From positions 1 through 64,000 of the forward strand of contig NZ_QOWE01000007.1 in NCBI RefSeq assembly GCF_003334855.1: a stretch of DNA of 64,000 nt. Reading direction: 5' to 3'. The position numbers and the translations under genes are program-made. Below, piece by piece: positions 35,103 through 45,708 of the stretch (positions are counted from its first letter, which is position 1; the number at the start of each line of letters is the position of its first letter). The DNA is from Larkinella punicea. GTDB taxonomy: Bacteria > Bacteroidota > Bacteroidia > Cytophagales > Spirosomataceae. The notes below the pieces were generated by a model that searched no databases, had not been told where the DNA came from, and saw nothing but the letters and a program-made list of their open reading frames with translations.

Positions 35103-38100
35103 ATGGTATCGCAACAATCCAATAATCCATACCTGCCCCGCAACCCTATCCGCATCGTTACGGCGGCTTCTTTGTTCGACGGCCACGATGCCGCCATCAA
35201 TCTCATGCGCCGGATCATGCAGGCATCCGGTGCCGAAGTGATCCATTTGGGTCACAACCGGTCGGTGGCCGAAATTGTCGACTGCGCCATTCAGGAGGAT
35301 GTGCAGGGCATTGCCGTCACCTCCTACCAGGGTGGACATGTCGAATTCTTTAAGTATATGATTGATTTACTTCGGGAACGAAAAGCAGCTCATATCAAGG
35401 TATTTGGCGGTGGCGGTGGCACCATTTTACCCGCCGAAATAGACGAGTTGCACCACTATGGCGTGACCCGGCTCTACTCGCCGGACGATGGGCGAACGAT
35501 GGGGTTACAGGGCATGATCAACGACTTGCTGGAACACTGTGATCAGCCAACCGGAACGGCCGACCACCTGGCGAAGCTGAACGGGCAACTGGCTTCGCTC
35601 GCCCAAACCAAAGATGTTAACCTGATCGGGGAATTGATTTCGGTGGCGGAAAATGAACCGGCTTTGTACGAAAAAATCGACCAGCCGTTTCCACATACCG
35701 ATCGCGGTTTTGTCCCGGTTTTGGGGATCACGGGAACCGGTGGCGCGGGCAAATCGTCCCTGGTTGATGAACTCGTTCGGCGGTTTCTGCTGACGATTCC
35801 CGACAAAACCATCGCCATTATTTCCGTCGATCCGTCGAAACGCAAGACCGGGGGTGCCCTGCTGGGCGACCGCATCCGGATGAATGCGATCCACCCCGAT
35901 CTGGCAGCCGGCCGGGTGTATATGCGCTCCCTGGCAACCCGTCAGGCCAACCTGGCTTTGAGTAAACACGTTCGGAATGCCATTGAAATCTGCCAGTGGG
36001 CTCAATTTGATCTGATCATCATCGAAACCTCCGGCATCGGGCAGTCGGATACGGAAATCACCGAGCACTCGGACGTCAGTCTGTATGTCATGACGTCTGA
36101 ATACGGCGCAGCCACCCAACTGGAAAAAATTGACATGCTCGATTTTGCCGATGTCATCGCCATCAATAAGTTCGACAAACGCGGGTCGTTGGACGCGATG
36201 CGGGATGTCCGCAAACAATACCGCCGAAATCACGCAGTTACCAATCCCGGCATTTGGGAACTCCCGGACGATGAACTCCCTATTTTCGGAACGATTGCTT
36301 CCCAGTTCAACGATGCCGGCATGAACGCCCTGTTCTCGAAACTGATGCAGCTCGTTCAGCAAAAAACCGGGAATCATTTTCTGAATCAGGTTCTTCTTAC
36401 TCAATCACACACTTCGCCCTCGGCCATCATTCCGGCCGAACGGGTTCGATATCTAGCCGAAATTGTCGAGACCAGTGGTCAGTACGATGCCTTCGTGAAC
36501 GAGCAGGTCGCGATTGCCCGGAAGATGTATCAAATCAACGGGGTATTGAAAACCCTGTCTTCTGAAACCCTGTCAGGGTCTCCGACCGTACGACGGCCCG
36601 GCGCTGACAGGGTTTCAGAAGACAGGGTTTCACCATCCCTCCAAGCCCTCTATACCGACTTTGAAAACCGCCTTCACCACGATTGCCGGCGACTTTTGGA
36701 AGGCTGGCCGGCCCTGAAGCAGAAATACCGGGCGGACACCTACCAGTATCAGGTTCGGGATAAAACGATTCACCAGAATCTGTTTTCGACCTCCCTGTCC
36801 GGTTTGCGAATCCCAAAAATCAGTTTGCCGACCTACGAAGACTGGGGTGACATCCTGCATTGGCTGCTGACCGAAAATGTGCCGGGCGAGTTTCCCTATG
36901 CCGCCGGAGTCTTCCCGTTGAAGCGCGAAGGCGAGGACCCCGCGCGGATGTTTGCGGGCGAAGGCGGACCGGAGCGGACGAATCGACGGTTTCACTACGT
37001 CTCGAAAGGCATGCCTGCCAAACGGCTTTCCACCGCGTTTGATTCGGTGACGCTCTACGGCGAAGACCCGGATTACCGCCCCGATATTTATGGCAAAATC
37101 GGCAACTCCGGCGTCAACATCTGTACCCTGGACGACGCCAAAAAGCTCTACAGCGGTTTTAACCTCTGCGACCCGGCCACGTCGGTTTCCATGACCATCA
37201 ACGGCCCCGCTCCCATGCTACTCGGTTTTTTTCTGAATGCCGCCATCGACCAGCAGTGTGAGTTGTATTTGCGACAAACCGCCCCCCGGCCTCCTGAAGG
37301 GGGAGTGGAAACCGTCGGAGCAAACTCCCCCTTCAGGGGGCCGGGGGGTAAAGTCGCTTATCAGGGCGAATTACCGGACGGCAATACGGGTTTGGGATTG
37401 CTGCTGCTGGGAACCACCGGCGATCAGGTTCTGCCGAAAGAGGTGTATGAAAAGATTAAGGCGGACACGCTGCGGCAGGTGCGGGGAACCGTTCAGGCGG
37501 ACATTCTGAAAGAAGATCAGGCGCAGAACACCTGTATTTTTTCGACGGAATTTGCCCTGCGGATGATGGGTGACATTCAGCAGTATTTCACCGACCAGCA
37601 GGTTCGCAACTTTTATTCCGTCTCCATCTCGGGCTACCACATTGCCGAAGCCGGTGCCAATCCGATCTCGCAATTGGCCTTCACGCTTTCCAACGGGTTT
37701 ACGTTCGTGGAATACTACCTCGCCCGTGGTATGAAAATCGATGATTTTGCGCCCAATCTGTCGTTCTTTTTTTCCAACGGCATGGACCCGGAATATTCGG
37801 TGCTGGGACGCGTGGCCCGTCGCATCTGGGCGAAAGCGATGAAATACAAATACAAAGGCAACGAGCGTTCGCAAAAGCTGAAATACCACATTCAGACTTC
37901 CGGCCGGAGTTTGCACGCGCAGGAAATTGCGTTCAACGACATCCGCACCACCTTGCAGGCCCTGAGCGCGTTGTCGGACAACTGCAATTCCCTGCACACC
38001 AACGCCTACGACGAAGCCATCACAACGCCCACCGAGGAAAGCGTTCGGCGGGCGATGGCCATTCAGTTGATCATCAACAAGGAATTTGGTCTTTCCCGAC

Positions 38101-38582
38101 ACGAAAACCCCTTGCAGGGCTCCTTCAGTATGGAAGAACTCACGGATCTGGTCGAACAGGCGGTTTTGAATGAATTCCGCAGTCTGAACGAGCGCGGTGG
38201 CGTGTTGGGCGCAATGGAGCGCATGTACCAGCGCAGTAAAATTCAGGACGAGTCGATGGTGTATGAAATGCAGAAACACAGCGGCAAACTCCCCATCATC
38301 GGCGTCAACACGTTTCTGGATCCCAACGGTTCGCCCACCCGCATCCCACAGGAAGTCATTCGTTCGACCGACAACGAGAAACGATACGCCATCGAATCCC
38401 GGAAAGCGTTTCAGGAACGAAATCGCGAAGCGGCCAATGTAGTGTTGAAACACGTACAACAAACCGCATTGGCCAACGGCAACATCTTTGAAGCCCTGAT
38501 GGAGGCCACCAAAGTTTGCTCGCTGGGCCAACTGTCGCGGGCGTTGTATGAAGTGGGCGGCCAATACCGCCGGAATATGTAA
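35103..38582 (+). CDS. icmF: Fused isobutyryl-CoA mutase IcmF (B12 domain - G-protein - mutase)
   Basis: Adenosylcobalamin-dependent acyl-CoA mutase fused to its own G-protein chaperone. 1159 residues: B12-binding domain at about 15-145 ([15 protein letters not shown] with cobalt-ligand His28), MeaB-like GTPase at about 200-420 (Walker [10 protein letters not shown] near 211; NKFD), a linker, then the TIM-barrel mutase ([38 protein letters not shown]). This order is diagnostic for IcmF and differs from methylmalonyl-CoA mutase. The ATG at 35103 follows TTGATC. Two palindromic insertions lie in frame at about residues 483-509 and 727-749. Substrate (isobutyryl-, butyryl- or a related CoA) is inferred from family. 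Confidence 0.92.
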   Translation: MVSQQSNNPYLPRNPIRIVTAASLFDGHDAAINLMRRIMQASGAEVIHLGHNRSVAEIVDCAIQEDVQGIAVTSYQGGHVEFFKYMIDLLRERKAAHIKVFGGGGGTILPAEIDELHHYGVTRLYSPDDGRTMGLQGMINDLLEHCDQPTGTADHLAKLNGQLASLAQTKDVNLIGELISVAENEPALYEKIDQPFPHTDRGFVPVLGITGTGGAGKSSLVDELVRRFLLTIPDKTIAIISVDPSKRKTGGALLGDRIRMNAIHPDLAAGRVYMRSLATRQANLALSKHVRNAIEICQWAQFDLIIIETSGIGQSDTEITEHSDVSLYVMTSEYGAATQLEKIDMLDFADVIAINKFDKRGSLDAMRDVRKQYRRNHAVTNPGIWELPDDELPIFGTIASQFNDAGMNALFSKLMQLVQQKTGNHFLNQVLLTQSHTSPSAIIPAERVRYLAEIVETSGQYDAFVNEQVAIARKMYQINGVLKTLSSETLSGSPTVRRPGADRVSEDRVSPSLQALYTDFENRLHHDCRRLLEGWPALKQKYRADTYQYQVRDKTIHQNLFSTSLSGLRIPKISLPTYEDWGDILHWLLTENVPGEFPYAAGVFPLKREGEDPARMFAGEGGPERTNRRFHYVSKGMPAKRLSTAFDSVTLYGEDPDYRPDIYGKIGNSGVNICTLDDAKKLYSGFNLCDPATSVSMTINGPAPMLLGFFLNAAIDQQCELYLRQTAPRPPEGGVETVGANSPFRGPGGKVAYQGELPDGNTGLGLLLLGTTGDQVLPKEVYEKIKADTLRQVRGTVQADILKEDQAQNTCIFSTEFALRMMGDIQQYFTDQQVRNFYSVSISGYHIAEAGANPISQLAFTLSNGFTFVEYYLARGMKIDDFAPNLSFFFSNGMDPEYSVLGRVARRIWAKAMKYKYKGNERSQKLKYHIQTSGRSLHAQEIAFNDIRTTLQALSALSDNCNSLHTNAYDEAITTPTEESVRRAMAIQLIINKEFGLSRHENPLQGSFSMEELTDLVEQAVLNEFRSLNERGGVLGAMERMYQRSKIQDESMVYEMQKHSGKLPIIGVNTFLDPNGSPTRIPQEVIRSTDNEKRYAIESRKAFQERNREAANVVLKHVQQTALANGNIFEALMEATKVCSLGQLSRALYEVGGQYRRNM
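36550..36630. repeat. 81-bp palindrome inside icmF, linker region
   Basis: Perfect 27-bp arms (36550-36576 and 36604-36630) around a 27-nt spacer. Arms are made of the words accctgtcttctgaaaccctg and their complement. The total of 81 bp is exactly 27 codons and keeps the frame, encoding a Ser/Arg-rich stretch between the G domain and the mutase. It looks like a dispersed palindromic element captured in a tolerant linker. Confidence 0.8.
37282..37348. repeat. 67-bp palindrome inside icmF, mutase loop
   Basis: 25-bp arms (37282-37306 and 37324-37348) with a single mismatch around a 17-nt spacer. The arms contain ctgaagggggagt and cccccttcaggggg with C6/G6 outer ends. Translated as a Pro/Gly-rich loop ([11 protein letters not shown]) between DQQ and the [10 protein letters not shown] helix of the mutase, where relatives vary in length. 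It differs in sequence from the first palindrome, so it represents a second element type. Confidence 0.8.
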
Positions 38583-38907
38583 ATGCAGCCTTTACCTGGT
38601 TGAAACCGAAAAAAAACATTTAACAACGGGCGGAGAGATTGGCGCGAAAAATGCGAAGGCTCGGTAGATGTTTCAAAAACCCGCACCTGCTTTTGTCTGG
38701 CAAATCGCTCTTTTTTCAACTGATGATCAATAAACCATCACCTGTTGATGCGTTTTTTTAGAGAAAGGAATAAAAAATAATGGCCAATCAATGACACCAT
38801 TATTGGATGAGAATACTAATTTAAGGCGATCAATGACTTCATGGCAGTGTCATCGTTGACCTGATTTACCTGGAAATTTGCCGCAACACTGTACTTGAAG
38901 CTTCACA
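38583..38907. other. Intergenic region between icmF and GH63-like gene
   Basis: 325 bp without a supported gene. ATCAA/TTGAT with a downstream run of T residues near 38730-38760 may terminate icmF transcription, but the stem is short. No clear TAnnTTTG promoter was found before the next gene. Confidence 0.35.
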
Positions 38908-41601
38908 ATGGGATACAACCTCAAGATGGAAAACAGCATCGAACGCGAACGCATTTATACCCGCGCCGATAACAAAGGGTGGAAGAAGTGGGGTCCTTAT
39001 CTATCAGAACGCTCCTGGGGCACGGTTCGTGAGGATTATAGCGTCCACGGCAATGCCTGGGGGTTTATCACCCACGATATGGCACGCTCCCGGGCGTATC
39101 GCTGGGGAGAAGACGGAATTGGTGGGCTTTCCGACAACAAAGGCCACGTTTGTTTTGCCCTGGCTTTCTGGAATCACAAGGATAGCATCATCAAGGAACG
39201 GCTTTTTGGTCTGACCGGCCCGGAAGGAAACCACGGAGAGGATGTGAAGGAGATGTACTATTATCTGGATAGTACGCCCACCCATTCTTACATGAAAATG
39301 CTGTACAAGTATCCCCAGCAAGCGTTTCCGTATACCCGTCTGGTCGACGAAGCCCGGCACCGAAACCGCCTGCAACCCGAATTCGAGCTGGTCGATACCG
39401 GTATTTTTGACGCCAACCAGTATTTCGACATTTTCATCGAATATGCCAAAAATGACGAAAACGACATTCTGATCAAAATTACCGCCCACAACCGGTATAC
39501 GGAGGCTGCAAAACTCACGATGCTGCCCACACTCTGGTTCCGCAATACCTGGTCGTGGGGCTATGAACAGTATGCTTACAAACCCATTCTGAACGGCATT
39601 GCCACCACCCAGATTGCGGTCGATCATAAACTCCTGGGAAAATATAAACTGTATTGCGAAGACGCCGACGAGCTGCTGTTCTGCGAAAATGAAACCAATA
39701 CGGAACGACTCTACGGCATTCCCAACGAGTCATTGTTTTGCAAGGACGGCGTCAACGATTATATCATCTCGGGCGATAAAAAATACGTCAATCCGAATCA
39801 GATTGGCTCAAAAGCCTCCGCCCGGTATGTCCGAACGATTCCGGCCGGCGAGTCCGTCACCATTCGGCTGCGGTTTAGTCAGGACACGCACAAAAGCCAG
39901 CCTTTCGCTGATTATGACGCCATTTTCGACCAACGGGTTCAGGAAGCGGACGATTTTTACGATCAGTTGCAAGCCAATGTGACCGATCCGGAATTGCGAA
40001 TTATTCAACGGCAAGCCTACGCGGGCATGTTGTGGAACAAGCAGTTCTACTATTACAATGTGAACGAGTGGCTGAAAGGCGACCCCAAAATGCCCACGCC
40101 GTTTCATGGACGGGCCTACCAGCGCAATTCCGGCTGGCGGCATATGTATACTGCCAACATCCTGTCGATGCCCGATAAATGGGAATATCCGTGGTTTGCC
40201 GCCTGGGATCTGGCCTTTCACACCCTGACGCTGGCGCGACTCGATCCGCATTTTGCCAAACGCCAACTGGCGGTTATCCTGCGGGAGTATTACATGCATC
40301 CCAACGGACAGATTCCGGCCTACGAGTGGAATTTTGGCGATGTGAACCCGCCCGTCCATGCCTGGGCGACATGGAAAGTCTACGAGATCGACCGCGACAT
40401 GAACGGTAAGGGCGATATCAACTTTCTGGAACGCGTGTTTCACAAACTGTTGCTCAACTTCACGTGGTGGGTAAACCGGAAAGACGTCAGCGGCAACAGC
40501 GTATTCGGGGGCGGCTTCCTCGGCCTCGACAACATTGGCGTGTTCGACCGCAGCCAACCCTTGCCGATGGGTGGCCACATCGAACAGGCCGACGGAACGG
40601 GCTGGATGGCCATGTATACGCTGAACATGCTGCGGATTGCCTGCGAAATTGCGCTGACCCGGCCGACCTACCAGGACATGGCCTCCAAGTTTTTCGAGCA
40701 CTTCCTGCACATTGCGGCTGCCATGAAAAACCTGGGCGGACAGGGCATCAGCCTGTGGGACGAAGACGATCAGTTCTACTATGACGTGCTACACACGCCC
40801 GACAACGCGAGTATGCTGTTGAAAATTCGCTCGATGGTGGGTCTGATTCCGCTCTTTGCCGTCGAGATTCTGGACGATGACTTGCTGGAAAAACTGCCGG
40901 ATTTCAAACGACGGGTCGAGTGGGTTCTGACCAACCGCCCGGATCTGGCGTCGATGATTTCGCGCTGGCACGAACCGGGAAAGGGCGCTACCCACCTCCT
41001 TTCGTTGCTCCGGGGTCACCGGATGAAAATGCTGCTCAAACGGATGTTCGACGAAACCGAGTTCCTGTCTGATTATGGCATCCGGGCGTTGTCGAAATAC
41101 CACGGTGAAAAACCGTATGAGTTCAACCTGAACGGCGAGATTTTCTCGGTAAAATACGTTCCGAACGAATCGGAAACGAGTCTGTTCGGCGGTAATTCCA
41201 ACTGGCGGGGGCCGATCTGGTTCCCGGTCAACTACCTGCTGATCGACTCCCTGCTGAAGTTTTATAATTACTACGGCGACGATTTCGAAATCGAATACCC
41301 GACCAATTCGGGTCAGGTCATGAGCATTAAGGAAGCGACGGTGTTGGTGGCCGAACGTCTGGTCAATATTTTCCGGCGCGACGAAACCGGTAAAATACCG
41401 GCTTACAATGGTTACAAAAAATACCAGGATGATCCGTATTTCAAAGACATGCACCTGTTCTTTGAATATTTCCACGGCGACAACGGCAGCGGCCTCGGCG
41501 CCAACCACCAAACCGGCTGGACCGGGCTGGTGGCCGACCTGATCGAGTTCCTGTATCAACACCGGCTTCAGAAAGAACCGGTTCATGCCAAAGTATTGTA
41601 A
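38908..41601 (+). CDS. GH63/MGH1-like glycoside hydrolase
   Basis: An 897-residue glycosidase-like protein with the large (alpha/alpha)6-barrel C-terminal domain of family GH63 (mannosylglycerate hydrolase/alpha-glucosidase type). Features include WNKQFYYYNVNEWLKGD, KWEYPWFAAWDLAFHTLT, PAYEWNFGDVNPPVHAWA and the C-terminal SNWRGPIWFPVNYLLIDSL and GANHQTGWTGLV. The acidic residues in AAWDLAF and in the C-terminal motifs fit the catalytic positions of this clan. No signal peptide is visible, so a cytosolic enzyme is likely. Another ATG 6 codons downstream (MENSIERER) could be the true start. A strong terminator follows. Confidence 0.85.
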   Translation: MGYNLKMENSIERERIYTRADNKGWKKWGPYLSERSWGTVREDYSVHGNAWGFITHDMARSRAYRWGEDGIGGLSDNKGHVCFALAFWNHKDSIIKERLFGLTGPEGNHGEDVKEMYYYLDSTPTHSYMKMLYKYPQQAFPYTRLVDEARHRNRLQPEFELVDTGIFDANQYFDIFIEYAKNDENDILIKITAHNRYTEAAKLTMLPTLWFRNTWSWGYEQYAYKPILNGIATTQIAVDHKLLGKYKLYCEDADELLFCENETNTERLYGIPNESLFCKDGVNDYIISGDKKYVNPNQIGSKASARYVRTIPAGESVTIRLRFSQDTHKSQPFADYDAIFDQRVQEADDFYDQLQANVTDPELRIIQRQAYAGMLWNKQFYYYNVNEWLKGDPKMPTPFHGRAYQRNSGWRHMYTANILSMPDKWEYPWFAAWDLAFHTLTLARLDPHFAKRQLAVILREYYMHPNGQIPAYEWNFGDVNPPVHAWATWKVYEIDRDMNGKGDINFLERVFHKLLLNFTWWVNRKDVSGNSVFGGGFLGLDNIGVFDRSQPLPMGGHIEQADGTGWMAMYTLNMLRIACEIALTRPTYQDMASKFFEHFLHIAAAMKNLGGQGISLWDEDDQFYYDVLHTPDNASMLLKIRSMVGLIPLFAVEILDDDLLEKLPDFKRRVEWVLTNRPDLASMISRWHEPGKGATHLLSLLRGHRMKMLLKRMFDETEFLSDYGIRALSKYHGEKPYEFNLNGEIFSVKYVPNESETSLFGGNSNWRGPIWFPVNYLLIDSLLKFYNYYGDDFEIEYPTNSGQVMSIKEATVLVAERLVNIFRRDETGKIPAYNGYKKYQDDPYFKDMHLFFEYFHGDNGSGLGANHQTGWTGLVADLIEFLYQHRLQKEPVHAKVL

Positions 41602-41603
41602 TA

Positions 41604-41640
41604 AACGTAAAAAGCCGGTTTAGTGCCGGCTTTTTACGTT
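41604..41640 (+). terminator. Strong intrinsic terminator after GH63-like gene
   Basis: Perfect 15-bp arms, aacgtaaaaagccgg (41604-41618) and its complement (41626-41640), with a 7-nt loop. A5/T5 runs lie in the arms, so it works on either strand. Confidence 0.85.
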
Positions 41641-41903
41641 TTAGTAGCGGATGGAATTTCTACCGGCGATTCTCATTTGATTACAATTTAATACGTGCAT
41701 ATAAGATCAAATTCAATTTGTATTAATTGGGGTTCCCGATTCAAAACTACCCTAAAACTCAGTTTCCTGAATACTTTACTCAAACGTTTCTCAACGCCAT
41801 TTATTCGCCCATATACTCACAAAAGTAGACCGGCAACTCACTTTCTTTGGCTCATATAACCAAAAATTGTATCTTCACCAGCCCGTCCTAACTAATTTCT
41901 CTG

Positions 41904-44060
41904 ATGCCGCGGTTGTTGTACCCTGTGATTCTGTTGTTGTGTTTTGTCGTTTTTCAACCGATAACCGGGTATGCGTCAGGACTAACGTCTGACTTAAAAT
42001 CAGACAACGATTCCGTTCCACGGCTCAACAATACCGCCATCAAACTGGCCCGAAACAAGAATTACAGCGGGGCGCTCCAGCTTCTGCAACGCGCTTCCGC
42101 GGGTCGCCCTTCCGACACCCTGATCTACAACCAGGCCATCATCCTGAGCCGTCTGAAACGGTATGAAGAAGCCAGCAGCCTGTTGCAGCAAATCCCCAAC
42201 TTTTCGCATGCCCAGGCCAATCAGGGCGTCTTTTTCTGCATGAGTGGTGATGTCAAAGTGGGCCTGGCCCTGCTGGAAAACACGCCCGGCGGAAAAGGAG
42301 CCGACAAAGTAGCCTTCAACCGGGCCGTCGCCCACCTCCACGCGGGTCAGTTCGAGGAAGCCAGCCGGGCTGCTTCGGATGCCGTTCGGATGCGACCCGG
42401 AGAATCGGTATATCGTATGGTCAAAGGCGATGCATTGCTGGGTTTGGGGAAATTCCGCGAAGCCCTGAACGCTTATGAATCAGTCGAAAAAGTGCCGGAA
42501 CTTACCATGATGCTGCCGGTTCGGCTGGGCAATGCGCTCCTCGGCCTGAAAGAATACGAAGAAGCCGCCGAAAAATTCACCGATTACCTGCTCACCAACG
42601 ACCGAACCTACCAGGCACCAGCCCGCTTTGGACTGGCGAATGCCTTCTATGGTCAGAAAGAGTTTGCCAAAGCCGTGGCCGAATACCGCCGGGCGGTTCA
42701 GTTTCGTCCGCAATGGGTGGAAGCCCGGACCGGCCTGGGCAACGCCCTGTGCAGCATTCGCGATTACCGCTCGGCCCGCATCGAGTTGGAAGCGGCTCTG
42801 GCCCTGGCACCGGAAAATCAGCACATTCACCTGGGTCTGGGCGTCATCAGCCACCGGCAGGGCCTGCACGAACAGGCAATGGACCACTTCCTGCAATCAC
42901 CCGATTTGTTTGATCAGAAAGACAAAAATCTTGCCGATTGCTTTTTAAGCCGTGGCCTTACGCACCTGGAATTCAACCGACTGGACACTGCCCTGGTCGA
43001 CCTGAACGTGGCCATGCGACTGAACAAAGAACACCCGGCGGCCTATGCCGGTGCCAGCGAAGTCTACCGCAAAAAAGACAGCTTCCGCTACACGCTGGCG
43101 TATCTGGAAAAAGCCATTCGCCTGTCTCCGCAAAACGACAAGATGCTGACCAACAAAGGCAACATGCACCTAAAATCGGGGGATATGGAGGAAGCCTACG
43201 ATAACTTTTCCTGGGCCTTGCACCATAACCGTCAGAATCTGAATGCGTTGAACGGTTTATCGATTTCACTGCTGGAGAAAGACCGCATCGAACAGGCGGA
43301 AGCCGTTCTCGACAGCGTCATCAACCGGGGACATCACAAAGCGTTTCTGTTCAACAACCGGGGCATTGTCCGCTCCTACCTGGCCCTGAAAAAGGAAAAG
43401 GAACGGGATTTTCACAATGCCAAACAATACTACTACCGCTCCGTCCGCGATTACGAGCGGTCGCGCGACCTCGATTCGACGCATAAAACATACTTCAATA
43501 ATTTAGGAAACGTCTACAAAAACACGGAAGAATACGACAAGGCCGTTCAAAGTTACCTGGGCCATCTGGACAAAAGCGCCATCAACAACCTCGGGGTTTT
43601 GTATGCCCGCAATAAAAAAGGCGAATTTGGGCTGCATTACCTGAACATTGCCCTGACCATCGACTCGGCCAGCATGGTATACCAGTTTAACCGGTATAAG
43701 GTCTACAAAGAGTATTTTAAGGATTCGCTGGCACACCGGCCCGACATTCTCCAGGCTCAGAATCTGATGCCGACCAACTCAATTAGTTCAAAATATAGCA
43801 AAGACGGTTACATCAATATTTACCTCTACGATTACGAATTCGAACACTACGAATTTCCCGGCGACCACTATTTCCCGATCCAAACCGACGCCCCTACCCC
43901 GCCGGACTACCGGCCGCTGGACGACTTGGTGGCGATGGAAATTATCGCGAACCCTTCCAAAGTCAAGACTCCGCAAAAAAACCGGGTTGCCAGCAAGCGC
44001 ATGCCCAAACCACGACGATCCCGGCTGGCGGGCAGCACGAAATGTCCGAAGATTATTTAG
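41904..44060 (+). CDS. Exported TPR-repeat protein
   Basis: 718 residues with an N-terminal signal peptide (about 1-25, LLCFVVFQPITGYASG) and tandem tetratricopeptide repeats from about 40 to 600, with typical A/G-Y-A spacing such as RYEEASSLLQQIP, KFREALNAYESVEKV and EYDKAVQSYLGHLDK. The last 90 residues are basic and Pro-rich (KRMPKPRRSRLAG). It is a scaffold for protein-protein contacts in the periplasm or at the outer membrane; partners are unknown. The roughly 260-bp region after the terminator and before this gene has no clear promoter. Confidence 0.85.
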   Translation: MPRLLYPVILLLCFVVFQPITGYASGLTSDLKSDNDSVPRLNNTAIKLARNKNYSGALQLLQRASAGRPSDTLIYNQAIILSRLKRYEEASSLLQQIPNFSHAQANQGVFFCMSGDVKVGLALLENTPGGKGADKVAFNRAVAHLHAGQFEEASRAASDAVRMRPGESVYRMVKGDALLGLGKFREALNAYESVEKVPELTMMLPVRLGNALLGLKEYEEAAEKFTDYLLTNDRTYQAPARFGLANAFYGQKEFAKAVAEYRRAVQFRPQWVEARTGLGNALCSIRDYRSARIELEAALALAPENQHIHLGLGVISHRQGLHEQAMDHFLQSPDLFDQKDKNLADCFLSRGLTHLEFNRLDTALVDLNVAMRLNKEHPAAYAGASEVYRKKDSFRYTLAYLEKAIRLSPQNDKMLTNKGNMHLKSGDMEEAYDNFSWALHHNRQNLNALNGLSISLLEKDRIEQAEAVLDSVINRGHHKAFLFNNRGIVRSYLALKKEKERDFHNAKQYYYRSVRDYERSRDLDSTHKTYFNNLGNVYKNTEEYDKAVQSYLGHLDKSAINNLGVLYARNKKGEFGLHYLNIALTIDSASMVYQFNRYKVYKEYFKDSLAHRPDILQAQNLMPTNSISSKYSKDGYINIYLYDYEFEHYEFPGDHYFPIQTDAPTPPDYRPLDDLVAMEIIANPSKVKTPQKNRVASKRMPKPRRSRLAGSTKCPKII

Positions 44061-44063
44061 CAT

Positions 44064-44132
44064 TGCGTGACTGAGCGATTGAGTGAATAGATCGAAGATC
44101 CTGCTTTTTTCACTCAATCGCTCAGTCACGCA
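44064..44132. terminator. Long perfect hairpin after TPR gene
   Basis: Perfect 23-bp arms (44064-44086 and 44110-44132) with a 23-nt loop start 4 bp after the TAG stop. Arms read as octads (gactgagc, gattgagt, gaatagat). Member of the window's hairpin family and probably a terminator. Confidence 0.7.
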
Positions 44133-44222
44133 TTCACTCAACAACAAAATCACCCAATAAATCCTTGCTTTTGTCTAATAAAAATGACTAACTTAGGGTA
44201 GTTATACCAAAAAAGCGATGTC

Positions 44223-44657
44223 ATGAATGTGTTACAACGAGTTGAACACTGGGGCGATACGCATCACCCCGCCTGGATTGACGCTCTTCGCATTATGCTG
44301 GGAATTATCCTGTTCCTGAAAGGAGTTAGTTTTATTGGAGACACCACCTACCTTTCTTCGCTCGTTGGCGGAAGCCGCTTCGGTCTGACGCCGGTTATGC
44401 TGGTTCACTACGTTGCCTTTGCCCATCTGGTGGGCGGGGTGCTGATCGCCTTCGGGATGCTGACGCGCCTGGCAGTGCTGGCTCAATTGCCCATTCTGCT
44501 GGGGGCCGTATTTTTCATCAACATCAGCAAGGGTTTCTCGGCCCTGAATTCCGAACTGTGGTTGTCGATTGTCGTTCTGTTTCTGCTGATTATGTTCCTG
44601 GTCATTGGGTCGGGCAGATTTTCGATGGACGACTGGATGAGTCGGCACGATCACTAA
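44223..44657 (+). CDS. DoxX family membrane protein
   Basis: 144 residues with four membrane segments (about 23-40, 60-78, 84-103 and 115-133) and the DoxX-type layout (RIMLGIILFLKGVSFIG, HLVGGVLIAFGMLTRLA, GAVFFINISKGF). The family includes quinone- or thiosulfate-related and unknown-function membrane proteins, so no reaction is assigned. It ends 6 bp from the stop of the convergent AraC regulator. An alternative ATG lies just before the chosen one. Confidence 0.82.
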   Translation: MNVLQRVEHWGDTHHPAWIDALRIMLGIILFLKGVSFIGDTTYLSSLVGGSRFGLTPVMLVHYVAFAHLVGGVLIAFGMLTRLAVLAQLPILLGAVFFINISKGFSALNSELWLSIVVLFLLIMFLVIGSGRFSMDDWMSRHDH

Positions 44658-44663
44658 AACCGC

Positions 44664-45593
44664 CTAGGTGAGTTGCTGTTTGTACTGACGGGGGCTGATG
44701 CGCTCAACGGTTCGAAAGGCATTGCTGAAATGTGTCAGGCTATTGAATCCCGATTCATAACAGGCATCCGTAATCGACTTGGCGGGATTGCTCAGAATCT
44801 GTTTCGCCAGCCGAATGCGTTCCTGAAGAATAAACTGGATCGGCGACACCCCAAGTTCGTTTTTAAACAACCTGAAAAAGTGGGACTTGGACAAACACGC
44901 CTGACTGGATAACTCGTCGATTGCCAACGCCTTCGTCAGATTGTTGCGAATATACTCCACGACAAACGCCAGCCGGTGCGAACTCATGTATTTCCGCGCC
45001 TGATCGACCAGCACCCGCCGGGCCTGGGTCTGCATCAGCCGCACGATCAGTTCTTCCAGCGAATTGTGGATAAAGAACGGTTTTAGCACATTGTTTTCCC
45101 GGTACAGCCGAATGATTTTATCGACCAACGAGCTGATTTCGAAGTTGTTCTGCAAGTGGTAGTTATTGGTATCCACCTCCCAGAGTTCACTGGGTTCGCT
45201 GCGGGGATATTCTTCATTCAGATAGTTGACGGTCTGCTGAATAAACTCCCCCGAAATCGTGAGCGCAATGCAGCGGGTGGGCGTTTGGACGGTCGCTTCC
45301 GGAAAATCAATTTTCATCGGTTTGTTGGCCGGTAACACCAGCGATTCACCGGGCAGATAATCGAACGGTTTCAGCTCGTCAATGTGCATGACCTTCTTCC
45401 CGGTCAACATACTGGTCAGCACCGGCGCACCAAATTCCAGTTCGACCAACTGCGCCCGCTGGAACGTTTCGTACAGATGAAGTTCAGCCACGTCGTGGCT
45501 CAGGGTCAGCTTATTTTCCACCAGTGCGTCCAGGCGACCACCCCAGGCTGGCAACGCTTCCGAATTCTGCAATGACTTTTTTCCCGATGTCAT
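44664..45593 (-). CDS. AraC family regulator (AraC_N type), divergent to aldehyde dehydrogenase
   Basis: 309 residues: an N-terminal sensor domain of the AraC_N-like group (about 25-190) and a C-terminal double helix-turn-helix (about 210-305; LAIDELSSQACLSKSHFFRL and ITDACYESGFNSLTHFSNAF). It is transcribed away from the aldehyde dehydrogenase gene. A 21-bp-spaced direct repeat in the shared 224-bp region is a good candidate operator for it. A role as activator of the dehydrogenase/DUF779 genes is inferred from this arrangement. Confidence 0.92.
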   Translation of the reverse strand: MTSGKKSLQNSEALPAWGGRLDALVENKLTLSHDVAELHLYETFQRAQLVELEFGAPVLTSMLTGKKVMHIDELKPFDYLPGESLVLPANKPMKIDFPEATVQTPTRCIALTISGEFIQQTVNYLNEEYPRSEPSELWEVDTNNYHLQNNFEISSLVDKIIRLYRENNVLKPFFIHNSLEELIVRLMQTQARRVLVDQARKYMSSHRLAFVVEYIRNNLTKALAIDELSSQACLSKSHFFRLFKNELGVSPIQFILQERIRLAKQILSNPAKSITDACYESGFNSLTHFSNAFRTVERISPRQYKQQLT

Positions 45594-45708
45594 AAGCTAC
45601 TGGTTCTGTTCCGTTTACCATTCCGATTTCAACTTCCCGAATTCCCTAAAACCGTATTCACTACGAGAAAACGCACATTCCAGTAGGGTTTATAGAGGAA
45701 AAAGAAAG

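Noticed and set aside
37371-38564. 397-codon minus-strand reading frame
   Set aside because: Antisense to the icmF mutase domain, which is strongly conserved on the plus strand.
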